Positions 14,518 to 21,870 of a DNA stretch of 22,174 nucleotides are shown here, piece after piece (the stretch's first letter is position 1; each line of letters begins with the position of its first letter). The position numbers and the translations under genes were made by a program. The DNA is from Ruminococcaceae bacterium UBA6392. GTDB lineage: Bacteria; Bacillota; Clostridia; Oscillospirales; Acutalibacteraceae. Location: NCBI GenBank assembly GCA_002438685.1, contig DJQG01000121.1, positions 1 through 22,174 of the forward strand, in the 5' to 3' direction. The notes under the pieces were generated by a model, which was not told where the DNA came from, made no database searches, and saw only the letters and a program-made list of their open reading frames with translations.

Positions 14518-15063
14518 TTACTTACCGCCCTTGCCGGCCTTGCCTTCCTTGCGGCGGATATGCTCATCAACATACTTGATGCCCTTGCCCTTGTACGGCT
14601 CGGGGGGACGCTTCTCGCGAACTTCCGCTGCAAACTGGCCGACCTTCTGCTTGTCGGGACCGGAGATAACGATCTTGTTGGGCGCGGGAACCTCGATGGT
14701 GATACCGTCGATCTCGGCCACTCTGACCTGATGCGAGAAACCGATATTGAGAACAAGCTCCTTGCCCTCTTTAGCGGCACGGTAACCTACGCCGTTGATT
14801 TCAAGCTCCTTCTTGTAGCCCTCGCTGACGCCGGTCACCATGTTGGCGACGAGTGTGCGGGTAAGACCGTGAAGGGACTTGTTGAGCTTGGTGTCATCGG
14901 GGCGCTTGACATGAACGGTCGCGCCTTCGACTTCGACAGCCATATTGCTGTGCACGGTTCTGGTAAGCTCGCCTTTGGCACCCTTAACGGTGACAGTGCT
15001 GCCGTCCACCTGCACAGTAACCCCTGCGGGGATTGCGATGGGTTTGTTTCCTATGCGTGACAT
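14518..15063 (-). CDS. rplF: 50S ribosomal protein L6
   Basis: Located near the GTPase-associated region, contacting the sarcin-ricin loop; 181 residues with two repeated alpha/beta domains. SRIGNKPIAIPAGVTVQVDG starts the first, and NGVGYRAAKEGKELVLNIG opens the second. The C-terminal signature PEPYKGKGIKYVDEHIRRKEGK is complete, ending in an extra glycine/lysine tail (AGKGGK). The ATG at 15063 follows GGAGGTGCTGTAG. It lies 13 bases after rpsH. Confidence 0.98.
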   Translation of the reverse strand: MSRIGNKPIAIPAGVTVQVDGSTVTVKGAKGELTRTVHSNMAVEVEGATVHVKRPDDTKLNKSLHGLTRTLVANMVTGVSEGYKKELEINGVGYRAAKEGKELVLNIGFSHQVRVAEIDGITIEVPAPNKIVISGPDKQKVGQFAAEVREKRPPEPYKGKGIKYVDEHIRRKEGKAGKGGK

Positions 15064-15076
15064 CTACAGCACCTCC

Positions 15077-15475
15077 TTACCAGATAAATGCAAGGACTTC
15101 GCCGCCGACATTGGCTTTGCGTGCATCCTTGTCCGTCATAATGCCCTTGCTTGTTGAGAGGATAGCGATGCCAAGACCCTTCATGACTCTGGGCATATCC
15201 TCGCAGTTGGTATATATACGCAGACCGGGCTTTGAAACTCTGCGCAGACCGGTTATAACCTGTGACTTGTTGGGACCGTACTTGAGAGCGATCTCGATGA
15301 CGCCCTGCTTGCCGTCGTCCTCAACCTTGAATCCCTTGATGTAACCCTCATCAAGAAGAATTTGAGCAATCGCCTTCTTCATATTGGATGCGGGAATCTT
15401 CACCGTATCATGCTTTGCGGAATTCGCATTGCGGATTCTTGTGAGCATATCGGCGATGGAATCAGTAATTTGCAT
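15077..15475 (-). CDS. rpsH: 30S ribosomal protein S8
   Basis: Binds the central domain of 16S rRNA early in small-subunit assembly; 132 residues. DSIADMLTRIRNANSAKHDT (5-24) is the standard N-terminus, and the C-terminal block RGLGIAILSTSKGIMTDKDAR (family form, here VMKGLGIAILSTSKGIMT) and EVLAFIW finish it. In E. coli S8 represses the spc operon at a site near rplE; I see no obvious copy of that structure here. The ribosome site AAAGGAGG lies ahead of the ATG at 15475. Confidence 0.98.
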   Translation of the reverse strand: MQITDSIADMLTRIRNANSAKHDTVKIPASNMKKAIAQILLDEGYIKGFKVEDDGKQGVIEIALKYGPNKSQVITGLRRVSKPGLRIYTNCEDMPRVMKGLGIAILSTSKGIMTDKDARKANVGGEVLAFIW

Positions 15476-15505
15476 ACTGTTGAACCTCCTTTTGCAATTG
15501 CTCTT

Positions 15506-15691
15506 TTACCAGCTGGCCTTCTTGACGCCGGGGATCTGACCGGCATGAGCCAGCTCTCTGAAGCAGATGCGGCATACTCCGTATTTGCGAAGATAGGCGT
15601 GCGGTCTGCCGCAGATCTTACATCTGTTGTAAGCCCTTGAAGAATACTTAGCGGGTCTAGCCTGCTTAACCTTCATGGATGTTTTGGCCAC
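15506..15691 (-). CDS. rpsN: 30S ribosomal protein S14, type Z (zinc-binding)
   Basis: The short, 61-residue zinc form of S14, a component of the 30S head. Cys24, Cys27, Cys40 and Cys43 make the C-x2-C-x12-C-x2-C zinc site in RCKICGRPHAYLRKYGVCRI (23-42) and the residues that follow. Its end GQIPGVKKASW is also diagnostic. The longer zinc-independent paralogue seen in some Firmicutes is not in this window. AAGGAGGAATTACGG precedes the ATG at 15691; rplE lies 12 bases upstream. Confidence 0.98.
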   Translation of the reverse strand: MAKTSMKVKQARPAKYSSRAYNRCKICGRPHAYLRKYGVCRICFRELAHAGQIPGVKKASW

Positions 15692-15703
15692 CGTAATTCC
15701 TCC

Positions 15704-16246
15704 TTATTTTGCGAACGGAGCGCCCATGAGAGTGAGCAGCTCGCGTGCCTCTTCATCAGTATTAGCTGTTGTGACAAAGCAAATATCCATACCTCTGACC
15801 TTGTCAATCTTGTCGTACTCGATCTCGGGGAATATCAGCTGTTCCTTGATACCCAGAGAATAGTTGCCTCTGCCGTCGAAAGAGTTCGGGTTGATACCTC
15901 TGAAGTCTCTGACGCGGGGAAGAGCGAGATTGAAGAACCTGTCAAGGAACTCATACATTCTGTCTCCCCTGAGGGTAACCTTGGCACCGATTACCATGCC
16001 TTCACGGAGCTTGAAGTTAGCGATCGACTTCTTCGCTCTGCACATCACGGGTCTCTGACCGGTGATCTGCATGAGGTCGGAGACGACGGAATCGAGAACC
16101 TTGGAGTTCTCTCTTGCCTCGCCGCAAGCGATGTTGACCACAATCTTGTCAAGCTTCGGGATCTGCATGACGCTCTTATACTCGAACTTCTTCATAAGAG
16201 CAGGTGCAACTTCGTTTATATAGGTCTCTTTTAACCTTGCTGCCAT
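15704..16246 (-). CDS. rplE: 50S ribosomal protein L5
   Basis: Binds 5S rRNA and contacts P-site tRNA from the central protuberance. Motifs: MQIPKLDKIVVNIACGEARE, QRPVMCRAKKSIANFKLREG and RDFRGINPNSFDGRGNYSLG, all standard for L5. I chose ATG 16246 (180 residues, MAARLKETY) over ATG 16252 (182 residues): AGGAG at 16258-16254 is 7 bases from 16246 but only one base from 16252, and the shorter form matches the usual N-terminus. It lies 15 bases after rplX. Confidence 0.96.
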   Translation of the reverse strand: MAARLKETYINEVAPALMKKFEYKSVMQIPKLDKIVVNIACGEARENSKVLDSVVSDLMQITGQRPVMCRAKKSIANFKLREGMVIGAKVTLRGDRMYEFLDRFFNLALPRVRDFRGINPNSFDGRGNYSLGIKEQLIFPEIEYDKIDKVRGMDICFVTTANTDEEARELLTLMGAPFAK

Positions 16247-16261
16247 TGTCATGCTCCTCCC

Positions 16262-16591
16262 TTATTCGAATTCTGCAAGGCAGTCGCTCTTCTTGCATGT
16301 GCGGACTTTCTTGCCTTTTGCGTTGATCTTGCTGCCGGTTCTGGTGGGTCTGCCGCACTTGGGGCAAACGAGCTGAACCTTATCTGCATAAAGGGCGCTT
16401 TCAGCCTTGATGAGACCGCCGGCCTCACCCATCTTGCGGGGCTTAACGTGCTTCGTGACGATATTCACGCCCTCGACAATAACCTTACCCTCGGAAGGGC
16501 TGACCTGGAGGACCTTGCCTCTCTTGCCGCGGTACTTGCCGTTGATGACGACAACCTCGTCACCGGTCTTAACATGAACCTTATTACTCAT
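16262..16591 (-). CDS. rplX: 50S ribosomal protein L24
   Basis: An assembly-initiating 23S rRNA-binding protein near the tunnel exit; 109 residues. The KOW motif is at about 7-34 (KTGDEVVVINGKYRGKRGKV), followed by VEGVNIVTKHVKP. The C-terminal part contains four cysteines, Cys76, Cys79, Cys99 and Cys104 (CPKCG plus C-x4-C), which resemble a zinc ribbon; this variant is known from many L24 proteins. The ATG at 16591 has GGAGGTGCAACG ahead. It follows rplN by 15 bases. Confidence 0.98.
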   Translation of the reverse strand: MSNKVHVKTGDEVVVINGKYRGKRGKVLQVSPSEGKVIVEGVNIVTKHVKPRKMGEAGGLIKAESALYADKVQLVCPKCGRPTRTGSKINAKGKKVRTCKKSDCLAEFE

Positions 16592-16606
16592 CGTTGCACC
16601 TCCGCC

Positions 16607-16975
16607 TTAAAGCACTTCGGGAGCCAGAGAGAGGATCTTGAGATAATCTTTCTCGCGCAGCTCTCTCGCTACCGGTCCAAAGATACGAGTGCCTTTGGGA
16701 TTTTTGTCTTCTTTGATGATAACAGCTGCATTCTCATCGAAGCGAATGTAGGTGCCGTCATCACGGCGAACTCCTTTTGCAGTACGAACTACGACTGCCT
16801 TAACGACCTCGCCTTTTTTAACTACGCCGCCGGGTGCTGCTTTTTTAACCGAAGCAACTATGACGTCGCCGATATTGGCATACCTCCTGCCGGAACCTCC
16901 GAGAACGCGAATGCACATAATCTCCTTCGCGCCGGTGTTGTCGGCAACCTTGAGGTAACTCTGTTGCTGTATCAC
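16607..16975 (-). CDS. rplN: 50S ribosomal protein L14
   Basis: Forms inter-subunit bridges with 16S rRNA and is the docking site of the silencing factor RsfS; 122 residues, the universal length. SYLKVADNTGAKEIMCIRVL (6-25) and the signature IGDVIVASVKKAAPGGVVKKGEVV region, then RIFGPVARELREK, are unmistakable. The ATG at 16975 follows AAGGAGGCAGACACTGTG. A 30-base spacer separates it from rpsQ. Confidence 0.98.
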   Translation of the reverse strand: MIQQQSYLKVADNTGAKEIMCIRVLGGSGRRYANIGDVIVASVKKAAPGGVVKKGEVVKAVVVRTAKGVRRDDGTYIRFDENAAVIIKEDKNPKGTRIFGPVARELREKDYLKILSLAPEVL

Positions 16976-17005
16976 AGTGTCTGCCTCCTTACTGTTACCA
17001 AAAAA

Positions 17006-17260
17006 TTATTTAGCCTTCTCGATGATCTCAACTACGCGCCATCTCTTGTCCTTGGACATCGGGCGGGTCTCCATGACGAGGACACGGTCGCCGATTCCGC
17101 AGGTGTTGTTCTCATCATGAGCCTTGAGCTTGATGGTGCGGTTAACGATCTTCTTGTAAAGCGGATGCTTTACCCTATCCTTGATGGAGACGACAACAGT
17201 CTTATCCATCTTATCGCTGGTCACAATGCCAACGCGAGTTTTTCTGAGGTTTCTTTCCAT
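17006..17260 (-). CDS. rpsQ: 30S ribosomal protein S17
   Basis: An OB-fold primary 16S rRNA-binding protein. ERNLRKTRVGIVTSDKMDKT (2-21) and KHPLYKKIVNRT are the family signatures, and the end reads MSKDKRWRVVEIIEKAK. The longest frame opens at 17284, but GGGAGG (17275-17270) lies inside that extension, 9 bases ahead of ATG 17260. That start yields 84 residues, the normal S17 length, so I annotate from 17260. It lies 20 bases after the rpmC stop. Confidence 0.97.
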   Translation of the reverse strand: MERNLRKTRVGIVTSDKMDKTVVVSIKDRVKHPLYKKIVNRTIKLKAHDENNTCGIGDRVLVMETRPMSKDKRWRVVEIIEKAK

Positions 17261-17280
17261 AAGTGTTGACCTCCCTTTCA

Positions 17281-17484
17281 TCACGAATTGGCGCCGTGAA
17301 GCTCGATATCGCGCTGAACTGTCTTAATGCGCGCTATGTCCTTCTTGACGGCACTGATTCGCATCGGGTTGTCGAGCTGGTTAACAGCCTGCTGGAAGCG
17401 CAGTTTGAAAAGCTCATCCTTTAACTCAAGCAGCTTAGCATCCAGCTCTTTGGCGGAAAGTTTTCTTATTTCACTGGCTTTCAT
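17281..17484 (-). CDS. rpmC: 50S ribosomal protein L29
   Basis: A small helical-hairpin protein at the tunnel exit, close to L23 and the trigger factor/SRP docking area; 67 residues. KASEIRKLSAKELDAKLLEL (2-21) and the second helix with FKLRFQQAVNQLDNPMRI match L29. Its ATG overlaps the rplP stop in an ATGA of 4 bases, suggesting coupled translation. Confidence 0.98.
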   Translation of the reverse strand: MKASEIRKLSAKELDAKLLELKDELFKLRFQQAVNQLDNPMRISAVKKDIARIKTVQRDIELHGANS

Positions 17485-17909
17485 TCCTGTTCACCACCCG
17501 TTTCTTCCTTAGTTACAAATTTGCACTTGATGGGGAGCTTGTGAGCAGCAAGACGCATAGCCTCTTCTGCGAGCTCCTTATCAACGCCGGCAATTTCAAA
17601 CATGACTCTGCCGGGCTTAACAACGGCAACCCAATACTCGGGAGCACCTTTACCGGAACCCATTCGGGTTTCAGCAGGCTTCTTGGTTACCGGCTTGTCG
17701 GGGAAAATCTTTATCCAGACCTGACCGCCACGCTTGATGTAACGGGTCATTGCGATACGGGCTGCCTCGATCTGGTTAGCGGTGATCCAGGCGGGCTCAA
17801 GAGCTACGAGACCGAAATCGCCGTAAGAGACCTTGTTGCCTCTCATGGCCTTACCGGTCATTCTGCCTCTCTGTACCCTGCGGTGCTTAACTCTCTTGGG
17901 TAACAGCAT
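17481..17909 (-). CDS. rplP: 50S ribosomal protein L16
   Basis: Located near the A-site tRNA elbow and needed late in 50S assembly; 142 residues. LPKRVKHRRVQRGRMTGKAM (3-22) and the central GLVALEPAWITANQIEAARI are diagnostic, and the rRNA-contact loop RMGSGKGAPEYWVAVVKPG is intact. It overlaps rpsC by one base (TAATG) and rpmC by 4, so three consecutive genes are coupled. Confidence 0.98.
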   Translation of the reverse strand: MLLPKRVKHRRVQRGRMTGKAMRGNKVSYGDFGLVALEPAWITANQIEAARIAMTRYIKRGGQVWIKIFPDKPVTKKPAETRMGSGKGAPEYWVAVVKPGRVMFEIAGVDKELAEEAMRLAAHKLPIKCKFVTKEETGGEQE

Positions 17910-18598
17910 TAGCGAGCTCCCCCTTCCTTGCGTGATGATCTTCTTCTGTTATTGCTGCTGCGGTTGTCATGAAGAACCTCACCCTTGTAGATCCAGACCT
18001 TGACACCGATGCGACCGTAAGTGGTCTTGGCCTCGGCGAAGCCATAGTCGATGTCGGCTCTGATGGTCTGCAGCGGGATAGTACCCTCATGATACTGCTC
18101 TGTACGTGCTATTTCCGCACCGCCGAGGCGACCGGAAACCTGAGTCTTTATACCTCTTGCGCCAAGTCTCATGGTGCGTCCGATGGACTGCTTGAGAGCA
18201 CGGCGGAAGGAAACTCTTCTTTCAAGCTGAGAAGCGATATTCTCAGCGACGAGCTGAGCGTCAAGGTCGGGCTGCTTAACTTCAACGATGTTGAGCGAAA
18301 CCTCTTTGCCGCCGAGCTTGCTCTCGCAGAGCTTCTTGAGCTTCTCTATCTCAGCGCCGCCCTTGCCTATAACCATGCCGGGCTTTGCGCAGAAAATGTT
18401 GATGTTGACTCTCTTGGAATTGCGCTCGATCTCGATCTTGGGCACGCCTGCCGGAGCAAGGAGCTCAAGGAGGAATTCACGCAGCTTGTGATCTTCAACG
18501 AGTGTATCGCCGAAATCCTTGGGATCTGCGTACCAGCGTGACTCCCAGTCTTTAATTACACCGATTCTAAGACCGGTGGGATTAATTTTCTGTCCCAT
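17909..18598 (-). CDS. rpsC: 30S ribosomal protein S3
   Basis: Lines the mRNA entry channel with S4 and S5; 229 residues. GQKINPTGLRIGVIKDWESR (2-21) is the classic N-terminus. The KH type II domain has the RNA-binding GxxG loop in KPGMVIGKGGAEIEKL (near 72-87), and the C-terminal domain shows GRTMRLGARGIKTQVSGRLGG. The end is arginine- and serine-rich (NNRRRSSRKEGGAR). The ATG at 18598 follows GGAGGAGGTTAAACA. Confidence 0.98.
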   Translation of the reverse strand: MGQKINPTGLRIGVIKDWESRWYADPKDFGDTLVEDHKLREFLLELLAPAGVPKIEIERNSKRVNINIFCAKPGMVIGKGGAEIEKLKKLCESKLGGKEVSLNIVEVKQPDLDAQLVAENIASQLERRVSFRRALKQSIGRTMRLGARGIKTQVSGRLGGAEIARTEQYHEGTIPLQTIRADIDYGFAEAKTTYGRIGVKVWIYKGEVLHDNRSSNNRRRSSRKEGGAR

Positions 18599-18617
18599 TG
18601 TTTAACCTCCTCCTCGC

Positions 18618-18968
18618 TTATTCCGCTTCCTTGAGCACCAGGGTGATGTGCGACGTCTTCTTGTTGATTCTGAACGCTCTGCCCTGAGCTCTCGCTCTTA
18701 TTCTCTTGAGGGTCGGTCCCTGACCTACAGTGCACTCGCTGATGTAAAGATTGGAAGTGTCCATGTTCTTGTTCTCAGCGTTCGCTATAGCGGACTTCAA
18801 AAGTTTAAGAAGCGGTTCACACGCAGCCTTGGGCGTGTGTTTGAGAATTGCCAGCGCTTTGTCTGCCGGCTGATTGCGGATAAGGTCGAGAACTATCTGA
18901 ACCTTGCGGGGAGCAATGCGCACATAGTTTGCCTTAGCCACTGCCTGAGGCATTGTATTATCCTGCAT
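18618..18968 (-). CDS. rplV: 50S ribosomal protein L22
   Basis: Its long beta-hairpin lines the peptide exit tunnel next to L4; 116 residues. The core AKANYVRIAPRKVQIVLDLI (11-30) and the hairpin tip region LKRIRARAQGRAFRINKKTSH are typical. Length of the hairpin is normal with no visible deletion of the type linked to macrolide resistance. The first ATG (18968) has AAGGAG 11 bases ahead; a second Met at residue 6 is closer to some shorter homologues, but lacks its own ribosome site. Confidence 0.97.
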   Translation of the reverse strand: MQDNTMPQAVAKANYVRIAPRKVQIVLDLIRNQPADKALAILKHTPKAACEPLLKLLKSAIANAENKNMDTSNLYISECTVGQGPTLKRIRARAQGRAFRINKKTSHITLVLKEAE

Positions 18969-18991
18969 TGTTACACACTCCTTTCGACTGA

Positions 18992-19273
18992 TTATTTACC
19001 GTTATTTGTTGTTTTGGAACCCGCATGACCCTTGAAAGTTCTGGTCGGTGCGAATTCACCGAGTTTATGTCCAACCATATCCTCTGTTACATACACGGGG
19101 ACATGCTTGCGTCCGTCATGAACAGCGAAGGTGTGGCCGACAAATTCGGGAAAGATTGTGGAGCTGCGGCTCCAGGTCTTGAGAACCTGCTTGTTGCCGG
19201 ACTTGTTCATCTCCACGACTCTCTCGAGCAGTTTAGGCTGCACGAAAGGTCCTTTTTTAACGCTTCTGCCCAT
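18992..19273 (-). CDS. rpsS: 30S ribosomal protein S19
   Basis: In the 30S head with S13; 93 residues. GRSVKKGPFVQPKLLERVVE (2-21), TWSRSSTIFPEFVGHTFAVHDG and HKLGEFAPTRTFKGHAG are clear signatures. The ATG at 19273 follows AAAGGAGCAGAAATA. It lies 21 bases after rplB and 23 before rplV. Confidence 0.98.
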   Translation of the reverse strand: MGRSVKKGPFVQPKLLERVVEMNKSGNKQVLKTWSRSSTIFPEFVGHTFAVHDGRKHVPVYVTEDMVGHKLGEFAPTRTFKGHAGSKTTNNGK

Positions 19274-19294
19274 TATTTCTGCTCCTTTCTCGAC

Positions 19295-20128
19295 TTACTT
19301 GCCGTTGCGGCGCTTCACGATAAGCTTATCGGAGGCCTTCTTGGTGTTTCTCGTCTTATAGCCGAGTGCGGGCTTGCCCCACGGAGTGCAGGGACCGGGT
19401 CTGCCGATCGGGCTCTTGCCCTCACCGCCGCCGTGCGGGTGGTCGTTCGGGTTCATGACGGAGCCGCGGACGGTGGGTCTCCAGCCGAGGTGACGGCTGC
19501 GACCTGCCTTACCGATCTTGACATTCTCGTGGTCAACGTTGCCGACCTGACCGACTGTTGCCATGCAGGAAGCGGGAACGTTTCTCAGCTCGCCCGAGGG
19601 CAGACGAAGAAGGGCGTATGCGCCTTCCTTGGCCATGAGCTGTGCGGAGTTGCCCGCCGCTCTTGCCAGCTGACCGCCTCTGCCGGGATAAAGCTCAACA
19701 TTGTGAACGAAAGTACCGGTGGGGATGTTGGTCAGGGGAAGCGCGTTGCCGACCTTGATATCGGCATCGGGACCTGCGACAACCGTGTCGCCCACTGCGA
19801 GGCCTGCGGGAGCGAGGATGTATCTCTTCTCGCCGTCGGCATACTCAAGCAGAGCTATATGAGCGGAACGGTTGGGATCGTACTCAAGTGTTTTAACAGT
19901 TGCAGAAACATCGAACTTATCGCGCTTGAAGTCGATTATACGATACTTTCTGCGGTTTCCGCCGCCGCGATGGCGAACGGTGATTCTGCCGTAGCTGTTG
20001 CGTCCGGAGTTCTTGGAGAGAGGAGCAAGAAGGCTTCTCTCGGGAGCAACCTTTGACAGCCCGGAGTAATCTGTGACCGACATGTTACGGCGACCGTTTG
20101 TTGTCGGCTTGTAAACTCTGATCGACAT
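19295..20128 (-). CDS. rplB: 50S ribosomal protein L2
   Basis: One of the proteins nearest the peptidyl transferase centre, needed for subunit joining; 277 residues, the standard length. The N-terminal OB-like domain includes GRNSYGRITVRHRGGGNRRK, and the SH3-like domain continues to the C-terminal signature VRGSVMNPNDHPHGGGEGKS, which holds the conserved histidine implicated in function (His229 in E. coli). The ATG at 20128 has GAGGAGAGTG ahead. The 77-base spacer before it is among the longest in the operon. Confidence 0.98.
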   Translation of the reverse strand: MSIRVYKPTTNGRRNMSVTDYSGLSKVAPERSLLAPLSKNSGRNSYGRITVRHRGGGNRRKYRIIDFKRDKFDVSATVKTLEYDPNRSAHIALLEYADGEKRYILAPAGLAVGDTVVAGPDADIKVGNALPLTNIPTGTFVHNVELYPGRGGQLARAAGNSAQLMAKEGAYALLRLPSGELRNVPASCMATVGQVGNVDHENVKIGKAGRSRHLGWRPTVRGSVMNPNDHPHGGGEGKSPIGRPGPCTPWGKPALGYKTRNTKKASDKLIVKRRNGK

Positions 20129-20148
20129 TTGGTTTCACTCTCCTCATA

Positions 20149-20187
20149 GCGGCTTTGCGGAGGTGTCGACCCTCCATACTTTACCGC
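20149..20187 (-). promoter_or_regulatory. Foldable spacer between rplW and rplB
   Basis: On the - strand transcript GGAGG (20175-20171) pairs with CCTCC (20163-20159) around a GTCGACA loop, and an outer GCGG/CCGC pair (20187-20184 with 20152-20149) can enclose it. The internal GGAGG has no start codon nearby, so it is not a ribosome site in use. No known ribosomal-protein leader motif is recognised; function is unknown. Confidence 0.35.
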
Positions 20188-20205
20188 CGGATTATTGGTT
20201 GATTA

Positions 20206-20502
20206 TTACATCATGCCGTCGAAGAACTCGATGGTCTTGGAGTTCTCCGTAAGGGTCACTATAGCCTTTTTCCACGAGGAAGTGTATCCCTCGAAACGAC
20301 CATAGCGGCGCTTCTTGCCGCGGCAGTTAACGGTGTTGACGCTCTTGACTTCGACCTTGAAGAGCTCTTCAACTGCCTTGGCGATCTCTATCTTGTTTGC
20401 GTCCTTGGCAACGGAGAAGGTGTACTTCTTGTCCGCTGTACCGAGCATGCTCTCCTCGGTGATGATAGGACGAAGGATGATGTCCTGTGCTATCTTGCTC
20501 AT
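20206..20502 (-). CDS. rplW: 50S ribosomal protein L23
   Basis: Sits at the tunnel exit and is the docking site for trigger factor and SRP; 98 residues. DIILRPIITEESMLGTADKK (7-26) and KYTFSVAKDANKIEIAKAVE are typical. VNTVNCRGKKRRYGRFEGYTS is the conserved loop, and the end reads TIEFFDGM. Its start overlaps the end of rplD by 4 bases. Confidence 0.98.
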   Translation of the reverse strand: MSKIAQDIILRPIITEESMLGTADKKYTFSVAKDANKIEIAKAVEELFKVEVKSVNTVNCRGKKRRYGRFEGYTSSWKKAIVTLTENSKTIEFFDGMM

Positions 20503-21122
20503 GCGTATACCTCCTCAATCTTCGATACGGCATCCTTGAGCACTACGAGAGAATCGCAGTTGAGGATATCGTAAACATTGAGTGTGCTGACAAGAGTGGT
20601 CTTGACGCCCTTGATGTTGCGAGCGCTTCTGTAGATGGTCTCATTCTTCTCAGGAAGGACGATGAGAACCTTCTTACCGGTCTCAAGAGCCTTGAGAACG
20701 CTGACAACTTCCTTGGTCTTGATCTCGTTCATCTCAAGGCTGTCGAGGACGATAAGCTCCTCAGCTGCGACCTTGGAGGAAAGAGCAGACTTCATAGCGA
20801 GTCTTCTGACCTTCTTGTTGACTGTCTTGCCGTACTCACGGGGCTTGGGGCCGAGTGCGATACCGCCGTGGGTCCACTGCGGGCTTCTGATGGAGCCCTG
20901 TCTTGCGCGGCCTGAACCCTTCTGTCTCCAGGGCTTCTTGCCGCCGCCTCTGACTTCAGCGCGTGTAAGGGTAGACTGAGTGCCCTGGCGCTGGTTTGCC
21001 AAATATGCTACCACGCAGAGGTGCATTGCCGAAGCGTTCGGGGTGATTGCGAAGATCGCGTCCGAAAGGGCAATGTCCGATACCTTCTTGCCGGTCTTGT
21101 CAAAAACTGAATAATTAGGCAT
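20499..21122 (-). CDS. rplD: 50S ribosomal protein L4
   Basis: Its extended loop reaches into the exit tunnel; in E. coli L4 also represses the S10 operon. 207 residues. The loop GGGKKPWRQKGSGRARQGSI (residues about 60-79) is intact, without the changes linked to macrolide resistance, and RSPQWTHGGIALGPKPREY follows. The ATG at 21122 has AAAGGAGTAGAGTTTA upstream. It lies 17 bases after rplC and overlaps rplW by 4. Confidence 0.98.
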   Translation of the reverse strand: MPNYSVFDKTGKKVSDIALSDAIFAITPNASAMHLCVVAYLANQRQGTQSTLTRAEVRGGGKKPWRQKGSGRARQGSIRSPQWTHGGIALGPKPREYGKTVNKKVRRLAMKSALSSKVAAEELIVLDSLEMNEIKTKEVVSVLKALETGKKVLIVLPEKNETIYRSARNIKGVKTTLVSTLNVYDILNCDSLVVLKDAVSKIEEVYA

Positions 21123-21139
21123 TAAACTCTACTCCTTTC

Positions 21140-21775
21140 TTACACATTCTTAACGCTGTCTCTGATGAGAACAATGCCGCCCTTGGGGCCGGGGATGCCG
21201 CCCTTTATAGCGATAAGGTTGTTCTCAGCGTCGACCTTGACAATGTCAAGATTCTGGATAGTAACTCTCTCATGGCCGAGGTGACCTGCGAGCTTCTTTC
21301 CCTTGTAAACTCTCGAGGGATCGCTGCACGCGCCGAGAGAACCGGCGTGTCTTGCGTTGGGTCCGGTACCGTGAGTCATCTTGAGTCTGGAGAAGTTCCA
21401 TCTCTTGATGGCGCCTGCGGTGCCCTTACCTTTGCTTGTACCGACAACGTCAACGTGATCGCCAACAGCGAAAACGTCGGCCTTGAGGATATCACCCACG
21501 TTGAGGCTCGACTGATCGTCAAGTCTGAACTCTCTGAGGGACTTCTTGGGGGCTGTGCCCGCCTTGTCGAAGTGACCCTTCATGGGCTTGTTGACTCTCT
21601 GAACTTTGACGTCGCCGAAGCCGAGCTGAACAGCTTCGTAGCCGTCGTTTTCAACAGTCTTCTTCATAACGACAGAGCAGGGGCCTGCCTCGACGACTGT
21701 TACGGGAACAACGTTTCCGTTTGCATCGAAGATCTGAGTCATGCCGATCTTCTTTCCGATGAGTGCTTTTTGCAT
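21140..21775 (-). CDS. rplC: 50S ribosomal protein L3
   Basis: Binds near the 3' end of 23S rRNA and begins 50S assembly; its long loop approaches the peptidyl transferase centre. 211 residues. ALIGKKIGMTQIFDANGNVV (4-23) is the classic N-terminus, KRWNFSRLKMTHGTGPNARHAG and GSLGACSDPSRVYKGKKLAGHLG form the central loop. The loop lacks the glutamine that is methylated in E. coli L3, as is usual for Firmicutes. AAGGAGGAGAAAGGAAC precedes the ATG at 21775. Confidence 0.98.
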   Translation of the reverse strand: MQKALIGKKIGMTQIFDANGNVVPVTVVEAGPCSVVMKKTVENDGYEAVQLGFGDVKVQRVNKPMKGHFDKAGTAPKKSLREFRLDDQSSLNVGDILKADVFAVGDHVDVVGTSKGKGTAGAIKRWNFSRLKMTHGTGPNARHAGSLGACSDPSRVYKGKKLAGHLGHERVTIQNLDIVKVDAENNLIAIKGGIPGPKGGIVLIRDSVKNV

Positions 21776-21803
21776 AGTTCCTTTCTCCTCCTTTAGGTTA
21801 TTG

Positions 21804-21819
21804 GTTGGCTCTCGCCAAC
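21804..21819 (-). promoter_or_regulatory. GNRA-capped hairpin in the rpsJ-rplC spacer
   Basis: On the - strand transcript GTTGGC-GAGA-GCCAAC forms a perfect 6-base stem with a GAGA (GNRA-type) tetraloop, in a 95-base spacer between rpsJ and rplC. No T-run follows, so it is not a terminator. It ends about 15 bases before the rplC ribosome binding site. A second, weaker interrupted hairpin (ATAT and GCG with CGC and ATAT, 21847-21868) lies closer to rpsJ. Possible mRNA-stability or regulatory element. Confidence 0.45.
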
Positions 21820-21870
21820 TTGACCTGCGGCGTACATCATATCTGCGCTCTCACGCATATATATAATGTA

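Noticed and set aside
15704..16252. L5 starting at 16252
   Set aside because: The ribosome site is too close to that ATG; 16246 has 7-base spacing and the normal N-terminus.
17006..17284. Longer S17 starting at 17284
   Set aside because: The extra eight residues contain the GGGAGG ribosome site and are not part of the S17 family; ATG 17260 is better.
19025..20056. Open frame of 343 codons on the + strand across rpsS and rplB
   Set aside because: Antisense to rplB and rpsS, spanning their gap; composition is atypical and no start signal is seen.
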